Position numbers and translations under genes: made by a program. A DNA stretch of 64,000 nucleotides from Streptomyces liliifuscus (lineage in GTDB: Bacteria > Actinomycetota > Actinomycetes > Streptomycetales > Streptomycetaceae): assembly GCF_016598615.1 (NCBI RefSeq), contig NZ_CP066831.1, positions 10,963,223 through 11,027,222 of the forward strand, written 5' to 3'. Positions 33,566-42,693 of the stretch are shown here, piece after piece (the stretch's first letter is position 1; each line of letters opens with the position of its first letter). The notes beneath the pieces are model-generated. The model saw nothing but the letters and a program-made list of their open reading frames with translations, ran no database searches and was not told the DNA's origin.

Positions 33566-34486
33566 ATGCAAGCCATCACTGTTCAGGACCGTGACGCCGG
33601 TGTCGGCGGTCTGGCCTTGTCCGAGGTGCCCTATCCGCGGGCCGCGGAGAACGATGTGATTGTGGAGGTCTACGCCGCCGGGTTCACCCCGGGCGAGCTG
33701 GACTGGCCCGGCACCTGGACCGACCGGGCCGGCCGTGACCGGACCCCGAGCGTGCCCGGCCACGAGCTGTCCGGCGTGGTCACCGAGCTCGGCTACGGCA
33801 CCACCGGCTTGACAGTCGGGCAGCGGGTGTTCGGTCTGACGGACTGGTCCCGCAATGGCTCGCTGGCCCAGTACACGGCGGTCGAGGCCCGCAACCTTGC
33901 CCCGCTCCCGGCCGATGTCGACCACGTCATGGCCGCCGCGCTGCCGATCTCCGGGCTCACCGCCTGGCAGGCTCTGTTCGACCACGCCCGCTTGGTCACC
34001 GGACAGAGCGTGCTCATCCACGGCGCGGCGGGCGGCGTCGGCTCCATCGCGGTGCAGCTGGCCCGCGAGGCCGGTGCCCGGGTGATCGGCACCGGCCGGG
34101 CCGGCGACCGCGACACCGCGCTCGGCCTGGGCGCGGACGACTTCGTCGACCTCCAGGCCGGGAAACTGGAGGACATCGGCGAGGTTGACGTGGTGTTTGA
34201 CGTGATCGGTGGCGAGATCCTCGAACGCTCCACCGCACTGGTCCGCCCCGGCGGCACCCTGGTCACCATCGCCGAGCCGGTCGCCGTCCACCCCCGCGAC
34301 GGGCGAGCCGTCTTCTTCGTCGTCGAACCCGACCGGTCCCGCCTGGCCGACCTCGCCCAGCGGCTGCGGGACGGCCGCCTCAAGCCGATCGTCGGCGCCG
34401 TCCGGCCGCTCGCCGAGGCAGCCTCCGCGTTCACGCCGGACAAGCGCACCCCCGGCAAGACGATCATCCGCGTCACCCAAGACTGA
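33566..34486 (+). CDS. NAD(P)H-dependent quinone oxidoreductase / zinc-less MDR alcohol dehydrogenase
   Basis: The 306-residue protein starts at ATG 33566 with GGAGG upstream. N-terminal GroES-like domain: 'DVIVEVYAAGFTPGELDWPG' and 'SVPGHELSGVVTELGYG'. Rossmann domain: 'VLIHGAAGGVGSIAVQLARE' (AAxxGVG nucleotide motif), 'GADDFVDLQ', 'VDVVFDVIGGE'. The zinc-binding cysteines of classical alcohol dehydrogenases are absent, so it belongs with quinone oxidoreductase/crotonyl reductase-like MDR enzymes that transfer hydride from NADPH to quinones or enones. It is probably transcribed alone; the next gene is a broken lgt. Substrate unknown. Confidence 0.87.
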   Translation: MQAITVQDRDAGVGGLALSEVPYPRAAENDVIVEVYAAGFTPGELDWPGTWTDRAGRDRTPSVPGHELSGVVTELGYGTTGLTVGQRVFGLTDWSRNGSLAQYTAVEARNLAPLPADVDHVMAAALPISGLTAWQALFDHARLVTGQSVLIHGAAGGVGSIAVQLAREAGARVIGTGRAGDRDTALGLGADDFVDLQAGKLEDIGEVDVVFDVIGGEILERSTALVRPGGTLVTIAEPVAVHPRDGRAVFFVVEPDRSRLADLAQRLRDGRLKPIVGAVRPLAEAASAFTPDKRTPGKTIIRVTQD

Positions 34487-34499
34487 ACGGGAAAGCCCT

Positions 34500-35028
34500 G
34501 GCGTCCGGCGCGACCCAGCGAGCCCAGAACCCCGAAACTGCCGTCGCCCCCGGCAGCGCGCTGGGCCAGGCCATCGGCCGGTGGGGCAACTGGTTCAACC
34601 AGGAGCTGTACGGCAGGGCGACGACTCTGCCCTGGGGCCTGGAGATCGACGCGGAGCACCGTCCCGGGGGCATGCAGGACGTGGCCACTTACCATCCGAC
34701 CTTCCTGTACGAGTCGTTGTGGAACCTCGGCGTGGTTGCTCTGGTCATCTGGGCCGACCGTCGATTCCGCCTCGACCGGGGCCGCACGTTCGCGCTGTAC
34801 GCGGCCGCCTACACCGTCGGCCGCTTCTGGATCGAATACCTGCGGGTGGACGAGAGCCACGAAGTCCTCGGTCTGCGCCTGAACGACTGGACGTCGCTGC
34901 TGGTCTTCGCGGCCGCCGTCACCTTTCTCGCGGTCACGAGGCGGCGTCCGGCCGCAGACGGTGCCGCCGCCGACTCCGGCGCCTTGCCGACGCGAGAAGC
35001 AGTCGACAGCGGACGAACCGGCAGCTGA
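34500..35028 (+). pseudogene. lgt: 5'-truncated prolipoprotein diacylglyceryl transferase (lgt)
   Basis: The frame carries the C-terminal half of Lgt: 'LGQAIGRWGNWFNQELYGRA' (the conserved signature), 'YHPTFLYESLWNLGVVALVI', 'VGRFWIEYLRVDESHEVLGL' and 'LNDWTSLLVFAAAVTFLAVT', followed by a low-complexity tail. The first ~140 residues with the first TM helices and catalytic His region are missing, and no start codon with a ribosome site lies before the signature. Lgt attaches diacylglycerol to lipoprotein signal cysteines; intact copies are ~300 residues. The junction at ~34500, just past the oxidoreductase stop, marks a rearrangement. Confidence 0.85.
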
Positions 35029-35136
35029 GCGCTGTGCTGAGGGGCCACAGGCCAGGCGCCTCCACGTTCGGGCAACGACACCCAGGCCGAAAGCCGCAGC
35101 CCCGCGCCACTCTGCCGGAGACACGGACCAGCCCTC

Positions 35137-35277
35137 TTACGGCGCGGGCCAGTGCCCGATGGCCGGGGTGCGGTCACCGATGTCCTCGGTGACGCAGGTG
35201 TTGCGCCGGCGGCCGAGGCAGATAGTGGATCTGTCGATGACGTCGCCGTTCTTGAGGAAGCAGCCGCCGTAGTGCAT
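35137..35277 (-). CDS. Very small conserved-looking protein (46 aa), unknown
   Basis: From ATG 35277 the frame reads 'MHYGGCFLKNGDVIDRSTIC', 'LGRRRNTCVTEDIGDRTPAI', 'GHWPAP' and stops at TAA 35137-35139. It has three cysteines and balanced charge, and G/C third positions in most codons, unlike the surrounding noise. No ribosome site is obvious. It may be a genuine small protein or the end of a lost gene. Confidence 0.3.
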   Translation of the reverse strand: MHYGGCFLKNGDVIDRSTICLGRRRNTCVTEDIGDRTPAIGHWPAP

Positions 35278-35288
35278 GCCGTGCTCAG

Positions 35289-36020
35289 GTGGCCGCCGCC
35301 TACGCTCTGGCCTGCGCGGCGGTGTGCACGATTCCGGCGATCGTGGTGAACAGGTCCCGCGTCGGGATGCCGTCGGGGGAGGGGCGCAACGCTCTCCACC
35401 ACGCGTTCACCGGCCTGGTCGCCGGACTGCTGGCCGGCTTCGCCGCCCTGTTCGTCCGAGCGAGGGGATCGGGTCGACGGGGACTTCAGCAGGCCGAGGG
35501 TGTCAAGGCATGGGCCGCTCACCGGACTTGCCGGACTTGGTGGCCCTTCATGACGACTGAGGACGCGAACCGGGCGGTCGGCATTGTCCAGCGGACCCGA
35601 ACCCTTCTCCTCGATCGCACCGCGGACCGGAACACCGCGGCGCGATCAGGGTTCGATGAGGGAGCGGGTACGGCTCGGAGTGCGGTCGTTGAGTGGGGCG
35701 GGGCCTGTGCCGTCGGGCGGGTTCGGCGAGGGCTGCCCCGGCGGCGGTTCGGGTGGTGTGGCTGGTTGTCGAGGGGGTTGTGTGCGGCGTGTTCGGTGGC
35801 GGCGGCGGACGGGTGTCGCATCTCTTCGTCTCTTTCGTCCCCTTCGTTGTCTTCGGGGTGCGGGTCGTGTGGCGCTGATGCAGTGCGGCAGGTCGGTTGC
35901 CGGATCTGTTTGACGGTCGGTTGGGTGGGGTGGCTGTGTTTGTGGCTGGGTGGTGTGTCGGTCACCGGCGCGAAGGGGACAGGGCCGTTCATGGGGTGGG
36001 TGCTGGTCTTGTGCCGGTGT
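35289..36020. other. Region without a firmly supported gene; G/T-skewed
   Basis: A GTG frame from 35289 begins with two hydrophobic segments ('AAAYALACAAVCTIPAIVV', 'FTGLVAGLLAGFAALFV') over about 60 codons and could be a small membrane protein, but it then loses coding character. From about 35690 to 36000 the plus strand is strongly G+T rich with few A, unlike flanking genes. I see no protein or RNA structure I can name. Confidence 0.35.
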
Positions 36021-36557
36021 CTAGGGGTGGGTGCGGAGTCCGTCGAGGATGAGGGTGAGCATGTGGGGTGCCCGGTCCTGGGGGGTGGATGTGGCGCGCC
36101 ACAGGGCGCCGGTGAGTTGGAGGAAGTCTGCTGGGTCGGCGTCTGGGCGGATGCTTTGGTCCTTCTTGCCGGCGTCGAGGAGCTGGGTGATTGCGGCGAT
36201 GACCGGTCCGTAGCTCTGTTCGCTGATTGCCTGGTGTGCGCCCGGGCCGAGGGCGTCGCCGAGGCCGTGCTTTCTGCGCATGGCCTCGACGAGGTCGGTG
36301 GTCCAGTGGCGGAGTGCTTCCAGTGGCGGCATTTGGGCCAGCAGGCCGGGCACGGTGCCGGTGATGCGTGCCACCTCGTCCTGGTAGACGGCCAGGACCA
36401 GCGACTCGCGTGTGGGGAAGTTGCGGTAGAGGGTGCCCGAGCCGACTCCGGCGCGCTGGGCGATCTGGTTGATCGACGTGCTGCCGTCCGCCGCGAGCGC
36501 TTCGCGTGCGGCGGCGAGGATGCGCGCCCTGTTCTCACGGGCGTCTGACCGGACCAT
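36021..36557 (-). CDS. TetR-family transcriptional repressor
   Basis: The 178-residue protein starts at ATG 36557. The N-terminal HTH is 'RARILAAAREALAADGSTSI', 'NQIAQRAGVGSGTLYRNFPT', 'RESLVLAVYQDEV', the standard TetR recognition core. Residues 55-178 are the helical ligand/dimer domain ('LPPLEALRHWTTDLVEAMRR'-type helices). It is divergent from the aldo/keto reductase operon; two copies of a 16-bp near-palindrome (36576-36615) fill the space between the start codons, so it very likely represses both itself and the operon until a ligand binds. Confidence 0.9.
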   Translation of the reverse strand: MVRSDARENRARILAAAREALAADGSTSINQIAQRAGVGSGTLYRNFPTRESLVLAVYQDEVARITGTVPGLLAQMPPLEALRHWTTDLVEAMRRKHGLGDALGPGAHQAISEQSYGPVIAAITQLLDAGKKDQSIRPDADPADFLQLTGALWRATSTPQDRAPHMLTLILDGLRTHP

Positions 36558-36575
36558 GGGACCTCCCCTTGCTAA

Positions 36576-36615
36576 GTGGGGAGCTCTCCACTACGTTATG
36601 TGGGGAGCTCTCCAC
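36576..36615. promoter_or_regulatory. Tandem TetR operators
   Basis: GTGGGGAGCTCTCCAC occurs at 36576-36591 and again at 36600-36615, centres 24 bp apart. Each is palindromic except for one base pair (GTGG-R-GAGCTC-Y-CCAC pattern). The pair lies between the TetR gene start (36557) and the reductase start (36633), overlapping where both promoters must be. Confidence 0.8.
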
Positions 36616-36632
36616 TTACTTTAAGGAGCGTC

Positions 36633-37682
36633 ATGCATTACATCAAGCTCGGCACGAGCGGACTCGACGTGTCCCCGATCGCGATCGGCGCGATGACCTA
36701 CGGCGAACCCGACCGCGGGCACCCCGTCTGGTCGAAGGGCGAACAGGACGCACGCCCGCTCATCAAGCACGCGCTGGAGGCGGGGATCAACTTCTTCGAC
36801 ACCGCGAACATGTACTCCAACGGTTCCAGCGAGGAGATCCTCGGCCGGGCCCTGAAGGACTTCGCCGACCGCGACGACGTGGTGATCGCCACGAAGCTGC
36901 GCCATCCGATGCGGCTGGGACCCAACGGCCGCGGCCTGTCACGCAAGGCGGTCATGACCGAGGTCGAGCATTCGCTGCGCCGCCTGGGCACCGACTACAT
37001 CGACCTCTACCAGATCCACCGCAACGACCACTCCACCCCGTGGGAGGAGACCCTCGAAGCGCTCAGCGACCTCGTGAGGGCCGGCAAGGTCCGCTACCTC
37101 GGCGCCTCGTCCATGCACGCCTGGGAGTTCGCGAAGGCGCTGCGCCTGCAGCAGCAGAACGGCTGGGCGCGGTTCGTGTCGATGCAGGACCACTACAACC
37201 TGCTCGCCCGTGAGGAGGAGCGGGAGATGATCCCGCTGTGCCTGGACGAGGGCGTCGGCACGATCGTCTGGTCGCCGCTGGCCCGCGGCCGCCTCGCCCG
37301 TGCGTGGGACGACGCCCGCTCGACGGCGCGTTCCGAGACGGACGGCGCCTACGCGGACCTGCTCTACTCGCCCGCGCAGGAGGCGGCCAACCACGCGATC
37401 ATCGACGCGGTCGGGCAGGTCGCTGACGCCCACGGCGCCGGCCGCGCACAGGTCGCACTCGCCTGGCTGCGCCGCCAGCCGGTCGTCACCGCACCTCTGG
37501 TCGGCGCCGGCTCGATCCGGCAGATCGACGAGGCGGTGGCCTCCCTCGGCATCGAGCTCACCGACGACGAGGTGCGCGCCCTGCAGGCCCCGTACACCCC
37601 CCGCTACGACTGGCAGGGCGTTTCGGACGAGGCCGAGATGGAGGCCATCCGCCGGCGCGTCCCCGGCATGGCTCTGGCATGA
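36633..37682 (+). CDS. Aldo/keto reductase
   Basis: The 349-residue protein starts at ATG 36633 with AAGGAG upstream. It has the AKR barrel signatures 'GLDVSPIAIGAMTYGEPDRG', the catalytic Asp/Tyr in 'NFFDTANMYSNGSSEEILGR' (D56, Y61), Lys in 'VVIATKLRHPM' (K88) and His in 'IDLYQIHRNDHSTPWEET' (H129), and the NADPH-binding end 'APLVGAGSIRQIDEAVASLG'. AKRs reduce aldehydes and ketones with NADPH. The stop overlaps the DUF998 start (ATGA), so the two are co-translated, and an SDR follows. Control by the divergent TetR protein through the tandem operators is expected. Confidence 0.93.
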   Translation: MHYIKLGTSGLDVSPIAIGAMTYGEPDRGHPVWSKGEQDARPLIKHALEAGINFFDTANMYSNGSSEEILGRALKDFADRDDVVIATKLRHPMRLGPNGRGLSRKAVMTEVEHSLRRLGTDYIDLYQIHRNDHSTPWEETLEALSDLVRAGKVRYLGASSMHAWEFAKALRLQQQNGWARFVSMQDHYNLLAREEEREMIPLCLDEGVGTIVWSPLARGRLARAWDDARSTARSETDGAYADLLYSPAQEAANHAIIDAVGQVADAHGAGRAQVALAWLRRQPVVTAPLVGAGSIRQIDEAVASLGIELTDDEVRALQAPYTPRYDWQGVSDEAEMEAIRRRVPGMALA

Positions 37683-38398
37683 ACCCCATTGTCCGCTCCG
37701 GCGCGGCTGCCCGCGCCGGAGCCCTCCTCATCCTTCTTGGCCCGCTCGTGTCCTGGACCGCCGAGTTCGTCACCGCCGCCGCATGGCAGGACCCGCCGTA
37801 CTCGCCCCTGTACAACTGGGTCAGCCACCTCGGCCTGACCGGTCCGGCGCAGACCGCGTTCGGACAGGTCGCCAACTCCCCCCTCGGCGCCGTCATGGAC
37901 ACCGGCTGGGTGATCTACGGCAGCCTCCTGATCGTCGGCGCGTTCCTGGTGTTCGACCCGCGCAAGGGCATCCGCCCGGTCGTCATCCTGATCCTTGCCG
38001 TCCTCGCCGGCGTCGGGGTCTCGCTCGTCGGCATCTTCCAGGGCTCCAACACCAACGTCGGCAACGGCCTGATCGCCTTCCACACCGTCGGCGCGCAGAG
38101 CGTCATGCTCGCCGGCAACATCATGGCGATCGCCGTCGGAGCCGGCGGAACCCGCATCGGTCTCACCAGGGGCCGGTCGACCGCGAGCATCGCCCTCGGC
38201 ACCGCCGGCCTGATCGCGTTCCCCCTCTTCATGGCCGACGTCTTCACCGGCTGGATGTGGAACATCGGTCTGTTCGAGCGCGCCGTGATCTACCCGATCA
38301 TGATCGGCCACGCCCTCCTGGGAAGCAGCGTGGCCGCCGCCCAGCGCCACCGCGCGACGCACCCGCCGGCACCCCTTACTGCACGAGCCGTGAGCTGA
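37679..38398 (+). CDS. DUF998-family membrane protein
   Basis: The 239-residue protein starts at ATG 37679, overlapping the reductase stop. It has about six TM helices: 'AGALLILLGPLVSWTAEFVT', 'WVIYGSLLIVGAFLVF', 'PVVILILAVLAGVGVSLVGI', 'GAQSVMLAGNIMAIAVGAGG', 'ASIALGTAGLIAFPLFMAD', 'VIYPIMIGHALLGSSVAAA'. The 'YNWVSHLGL' loop after the first helix and 'FQGSNTNVGNGLIAFHTVGA' between helices are the DUF998 hallmarks. The family is uncharacterised; membership in a reductase/SDR operon under a TetR suggests a role in handling or exporting a hydrophobic compound, which is inference. Confidence 0.82.
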   Translation: MNPIVRSGAAARAGALLILLGPLVSWTAEFVTAAAWQDPPYSPLYNWVSHLGLTGPAQTAFGQVANSPLGAVMDTGWVIYGSLLIVGAFLVFDPRKGIRPVVILILAVLAGVGVSLVGIFQGSNTNVGNGLIAFHTVGAQSVMLAGNIMAIAVGAGGTRIGLTRGRSTASIALGTAGLIAFPLFMADVFTGWMWNIGLFERAVIYPIMIGHALLGSSVAAAQRHRATHPPAPLTARAVS

Positions 38399-38408
38399 GG
38401 AGAGACAG

Positions 38409-39431
38409 ATGACACAGGTACTGGTCACCGGAGGAACCGGATTCATCGGGAGCTGGTGCGTCCTGACCCTGCTCGAGGCCGGGCACACCGTCCGCACCAC
38501 GGTCCGCGACCTGCAGCGCGAGCCGGCACTGCGCTCCTGGCTCCACACTGCCGCACCGTTCGACGACGACCGCCTCACGGTCGTACGCGCCGACCTCGAA
38601 CACCCCGACGGCTGGGACGCTGCCGTCGCCGGCTGTGATTTCGTCCTCCACGTCGCCTCGCCGACCCTGCGCCATACGCCGGCGAACGGCGACGAGTTGG
38701 TGGTCCCGGCACGCGAGGGCGTCCTGCGGGTGCTGCGCGCCGCCCGCGACGCCCGGGTGCGCCGGGTCGTCCTGACAAGCGCCTTCGGTGCCATCGGGAT
38801 CGGGCACCCTCCGCGCTCGGCCCCGTTCACCGAGGAGGACTGGACCAACGTCGACAGCGACATCCCGCCCTACCAGCGGTCCAAGACACTCGCCGAACGG
38901 GCCGCCTGGCAGTTCGTCCAGGACGAAGGCGGCGGTCTGGAACTCGCAGCGGTTCATCCCGTGGGAGTCCTTGGACCCCTGCTCGGCCCGGACGACCCGC
39001 CATCGCTGCGTCTGGTGCGCAGAATGCTCGAGGGACAGGTTCCTGCGTGCCCTCCCTTCGGGATGGGCTTCGTCGACGTGCGCGACGTCGCGGATCTGCA
39101 CCTGCGCGCGATGACCGACCCGGCAGCCGCCGGCGAACGCTTCCTGGCCGTCGCCGGGCACAGTCTGCGCGTCGTCGACATCGCACGCGTTCTGCATGCC
39201 CGCCTGGGTGAGCGCGCCGCGAAGGCCCCGACCCGTGAACTGCCCGTGTGGCTCGCGCGCGCACTGGGCATCGCGAACCCGGAACTGCGCTTGCTCAGGC
39301 ACCAGCTCGGCCGGGATCTCAACGCCACAAGCGCCAAGGCGGAGAAGCTTCTGGGCTGGCGAGCACGTCCCATCGAGGACACCATCGCGCAGACCGCCGA
39401 GAGCCTCCTCGCCCACGGCATCGGAAAATGA
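38409..39431 (+). CDS. NAD-dependent epimerase/dehydratase-type extended SDR (dihydroflavonol-reductase-like)
   Basis: The 340-residue protein starts at ATG 38409, 10 bases after the DUF998 stop, with GAGGAG upstream. It begins with the Rossmann motif 'VLVTGGTGFIGSWCVLTLLE' and 'VRTTVRDLQREPALRSWL', has 'CDFVLHVASPTLRHTP', 'RVVLTSAFGAIGIGH', and the catalytic pair in 'PPYQRSKTLAERAAWQFV' (YxRSK variant of YxxxK), then 'VHPVGVLGPLLGPDD' and 'GMGFVDVRDVADLHLRAM'. These features match the extended SDRs related to dihydroflavonol 4-reductase and aldehyde reductases. It is the third gene of the TetR-controlled operon and probably reduces a carbonyl related to the AKR substrate. Confidence 0.9.
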   Translation: MTQVLVTGGTGFIGSWCVLTLLEAGHTVRTTVRDLQREPALRSWLHTAAPFDDDRLTVVRADLEHPDGWDAAVAGCDFVLHVASPTLRHTPANGDELVVPAREGVLRVLRAARDARVRRVVLTSAFGAIGIGHPPRSAPFTEEDWTNVDSDIPPYQRSKTLAERAAWQFVQDEGGGLELAAVHPVGVLGPLLGPDDPPSLRLVRRMLEGQVPACPPFGMGFVDVRDVADLHLRAMTDPAAAGERFLAVAGHSLRVVDIARVLHARLGERAAKAPTRELPVWLARALGIANPELRLLRHQLGRDLNATSAKAEKLLGWRARPIEDTIAQTAESLLAHGIGK

Positions 39432-39664
39432 CGGGCTCACAACCGACCGACGCGGCAGCCGTGCGCGCCGAAGGTGCGTCGAACCGGTGGCGCGGCGCGC
39501 CATGTGCCGCCGGCTTACGGGGCCGGCCGATTGCCCGCCGGGTGAACTGAGCGTTCTGCGGTGCTGATGGCAGCGTCGCAGCAACCGTCGCGCCGGGCTT
39601 GCAGGTCGTCCCAACCGCCTGCGGCTGACATGCGCGAACAGGGCTGCTCGATGGACAACACGGG

Positions 39665-39699
39665 CTGCCCTGCGCTCGCCGGTTCGCGAGTGCAGGGCA
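39665..39699. terminator. Bidirectional terminator
   Basis: CTGCCCTGCGCTCGC at 39665-39679 pairs with 39685-39699 over 15 bp with one mismatch and a 5-nt loop. It lies between the SDR gene and the converging helicase remnant. Confidence 0.75.
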
Positions 39700-39721
39700 G
39701 TCGTTGCCGTACGCCGCACGT

Positions 39722-41525
39722 CTACCAGCGCATCCCCAACTCATCGAGTTCTGCGCGGCGTTCGGGGGTGATTTTGGTGGCTCTGCGGCGGGTGTTGTCG
39801 AGCCATCCGCCCAGCTTCACCTCCGTGCCGTCCTCCATTCGTTCGACATGCTTGCGTCCCGCGTTCAAATGTCCTTCGCGGGTGTGGAATCGGCGGGCGG
39901 CGGCGAGGTGGGTTGCCCACCGCTCATCCTGCGACCGCCGCACCGGCCCGACCGCCTCACCCTCCGCCGCGGGCTCGATGCCGAGTGTGTTGGCCAGGAG
40001 CCATTGCTGTGCGGGTAGGAGCCGGTCCCAGCCGGTCCGTTGCGCGGCCGTCCAGGATCCGAGGTCTTCGCCCTGGACGATCACCTTGCCCGACACCCTG
40101 GGCAGACCGCCGCCGGCCCGCAGGTGCGTGAGGTGAGACGGAAGCATCGCTGCCATCCGATTTCCCACGCAGGGCACCACCCCGGATCGATCGCCTCGAG
40201 CGCTTCCATGCGGCTTTCCGGCAGCTCGCCGGTGCTGGGGATTCCGGTCTCCCCGGCGGCGCGTCGTTCGGTGTTCTGGAGTGTCCTGCGGGCCGCTGCG
40301 CGCTGATTCTTGGTCCACGTCCCGATGGGGAACCCGTCCTCGGCGACGGCCGTGGCGGGTGGGAGCAGATGCCCGTGGGCGGCGGCCCAGGCGTGGGCGA
40401 CGGTGAGGCCTTCGGTGAAGGCGGTGTCCCACGCCGACCACACCATCCCGAGCGTCTCCAGTTCGACCACGCGGGCGGCTTGGAGGGTGCCGGCGGTGTA
40501 GTAGCGGCGCAGGTCGGCGATCCACCGGCCCAGTGGATACCCGCCGACAGCTCCCCACTCGGTCGGGGCCGCGAACGTGTACGGCACCCGCAGCTCGGTG
40601 TTGCCGGTCTCGCGCAGCCACCGTGTGGCGGCTTCGATGCCGCGCCGCCAGTAGGCGCCCTCGGGATCGATGACCCGCAGCCGGATGAACTGCGTCAGCG
40701 CGAACGGATCGCGCTCCTCGCTGAAGCGCAGCACCCCGGCAGCCGCCCCGCTCACCCGCACGACGTCCTCGCCCTGCTGCTCCGGATCGTCCGCGTCAGG
40801 GGCGAACTCGCCCTCCGCGTCGTCGGGTTCGGCCGTGGGGCTGCTGTTGCGCAGGCGGGGATCGGCTAGGGCTTCGATCGTCTCTGTGTCGTGTGCCCGG
40901 AGAGCTTCCAGGACCTTGGTGAGGGTGCTGTAGGCATCCGAGGTCAGCATGTCGTCCGGATCTTCATCCGGCCCGAGAAAAACAGGAACGATCAGCGTGG
41001 CCAGTTTCCCGGCGCCGGGCTGCATCCGCAGCGCGCGCCCGACCATCTGCACGATGTCGACCATCGACCCCCGTGCGTCCGCAAACAGCACCGCATCACA
41101 CTCAGCAGTATCAACCCCTTCACCGAGAACCCGGACGGAACTCAGCACCCGCAGCACAGCGGGAATGTCCCTGTCGCCAGATGTCGCCGCTCCAAGGAAG
41201 TCAGAGGCGAACTCCTCCAGCACCCGCCGCCGGTGGATGGGGGAGTGCTCCCCGTACAGCCAGTTGGCCCACACCAGCTCGGCGGCCGGGAAGGTGCCGG
41301 GGTCGTCCTCGGCGAGCCGGGCCGCGACCGCCGGCACGCCGGCCGCCATAGCTTCGGCTTCTCCGATCCGGCTGTGGAACGCAAGGACCCGACGGAACCG
41401 CTCCTCGACCGCTGCGCGCATCAACCCGGCCTGGACCGCCGCCAACCGGGCCCCGCGGACCGCCGGGGAGCTGGTGTCCTGGCTCGTGAGGGCGGCGTGA
41501 CGACCGGGTCCTGGATGTCGTCGCC
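39722..41525 (-). pseudogene. Telomere-type helicase, truncated copy 1 (C-terminal half only)
   Basis: This copy begins at the 'DIQDPVVTP' strand near 41525 and continues through helicase domain 2: 'RGARLAAVQAGLMRAAVEER', 'RVLAFHSRIGEAEAMAAG', 'VLSSVRVLGEGVDTAECDAV', 'VDIVQMVGRALRMQPGAGKL'. It then has helicase-associated repeats ('YPLGRWIADLRRYYTAGTLQ', 'ELETLGMVWSAWDTAFTEGL', 'FPIGTWTKNQRAAAR'), and after a frameshift near 40130 ends 'GGWLDNTRRRATKITPERRA'. Walker A and B are missing and at least two frame breaks are present (also ~41490). The homologous, longer copy is at 45901-48280. Such helicases are typical of Streptomyces chromosome ends. Confidence 0.8.
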
Positions 41526-41715
41526 CAGTCTTTCTGGGTTGTTGCTGTGGCTTCGAGCTGGGGTTTCTCAGTTCTTCTGAGTGTTGTTCGTGGCGGCCGG
41601 GGTGCTCGGGGTGTGGTTCTGGGTGGGGCCGTGGTGGCTGACCTGTGTGCATGGCGTCTGTGCAGGTTGGTTGATCGTGGTGCAGTTCCAGTGGGCCGCT
41701 ACTAGATGGGATGGG

Positions 41716-42693
41716 TCAGGTGGTGTCGGGGTTGGTGAGGTCGTCGTGGGTGAGGATGACGAGGGTGGCTTTGCCGGCTTTGCTGGCGGTGGTGGTGGGT
41801 GGCAGGACGCGGACGTGGATGAAGTAGACGCGGACGCCGGAGATTTCGGTGTACGGGGGCCATACGCCGGGGGTGCCGTCGGTGGGCAGTTCGAGGAGCT
41901 TGTCGGTGATGTTGTAGATGACGAGGTAGGCGGTGTGCTTCCCGTAGTCGTGGGCGTACTTGACGATCTGGTGCACGCCTTTGACGAGGTAGCCCTTGCC
42001 GCGGCTGCTTCCGTCAAAGATCTTGCCGTCGCACACCAGGGGGTCGCGGCCGTCGAGTTCTCCGACGAGGTCGGCTTCGCCGGAGGCTGAGCGTGGTTTG
42101 GCGTGGGTGATGTGGTCGCCTTCGAGGAAGAGGAAGCGCTGCAGGTCGAGGTTGTAGACTTCTTCGCCGTTGGCGCGGTCGGCGTCGAAGCGGGTGTAGA
42201 GCTCTTCGCGGTCGAACCACTCGATGCGGGTCCGGTAGCGCTCGAGGGTGTGCAGGATGCTGCTTTCTGAACCGACGCGTTCGCTGAGGAAGTCGAACAG
42301 GGGCTGCAGGATGTCTTCGGCGAATTCCCGCCAGCTGTCCTGGTGGCGTCTTTCCATGCTGTAACCGATCGCGGTCTGCAAGCCAACATCGGGGTTGCTC
42401 GCCTCTTTTGTAGCGATGCTCTGCATCAGTTCCCAGATGAGTGTGGCTCGCCCTTGTTCGGTTCGGCTGGGCCAGACGAACCGGCCGCTGCGGGTCAGTC
42501 CGGTGCGGAACCGCTCGCGGTCGACGCCTGGTTCTGACTGGGACGCCTCTTCGAGGAGGCCTGTGAGGGCTGGTTGGCTGTTGATCCAGGTGACGGCGAG
42601 GTGGACTTCGTGGCCGGAGCTGGAGTAGGGCGCGGTCATGAGTTTGCGTAGGTGTTCGCGTACGGCGACCTGGAGGCGCTGCTGGTACTTCAC
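41716..42693 (-). CDS. PD-(D/E)XK-like nuclease domain protein of unknown system
   Basis: The 325-residue protein starts at GTG 42693; its GTGA overlaps the stop of the zinc-ribbon gene. The N-terminal ~110 residues are helical ('YQQRLQVAVREHLRKLMTAP', 'HEVHLAVTWINSQPALTGLL'). The C-terminal half contains 'GDHITHAKPRSASGEADLVG' followed by 'ELDGRDPLVCDGKIFDGS' and 'GKGYLVKGVHQIVKYAHDYG', which fits the E...D...(D/E)xK order of restriction-type nucleases (E and D in 'GEADL', D and K in 'CDGKIF'), then 'TAYLVIYNITDKLLEL'. The family is not one I can name. Coupling to a zinc-ribbon protein and position next to an OLD nuclease gene suggest a two-gene anti-phage or plasmid-restriction unit. Confidence 0.6.
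   Translation of the reverse strand: MKYQQRLQVAVREHLRKLMTAPYSSSGHEVHLAVTWINSQPALTGLLEEASQSEPGVDRERFRTGLTRSGRFVWPSRTEQGRATLIWELMQSIATKEASNPDVGLQTAIGYSMERRHQDSWREFAEDILQPLFDFLSERVGSESSILHTLERYRTRIEWFDREELYTRFDADRANGEEVYNLDLQRFLFLEGDHITHAKPRSASGEADLVGELDGRDPLVCDGKIFDGSSRGKGYLVKGVHQIVKYAHDYGKHTAYLVIYNITDKLLELPTDGTPGVWPPYTEISGVRVYFIHVRVLPPTTTASKAGKATLVILTHDDLTNPDTT

Noticed and set aside
35289..36548. A long plus-strand frame running into the TetR gene
   Set aside because: Only the first ~60 codons look membrane-protein-like; the rest is the antisense of TetR and skewed non-coding DNA.
41581..42090. Plus-strand frame starting with a hydrophobic segment next to the nuclease gene
   Set aside because: Gly/Val/Asp-rich shadow of the minus-strand nuclease gene; no ribosome site.
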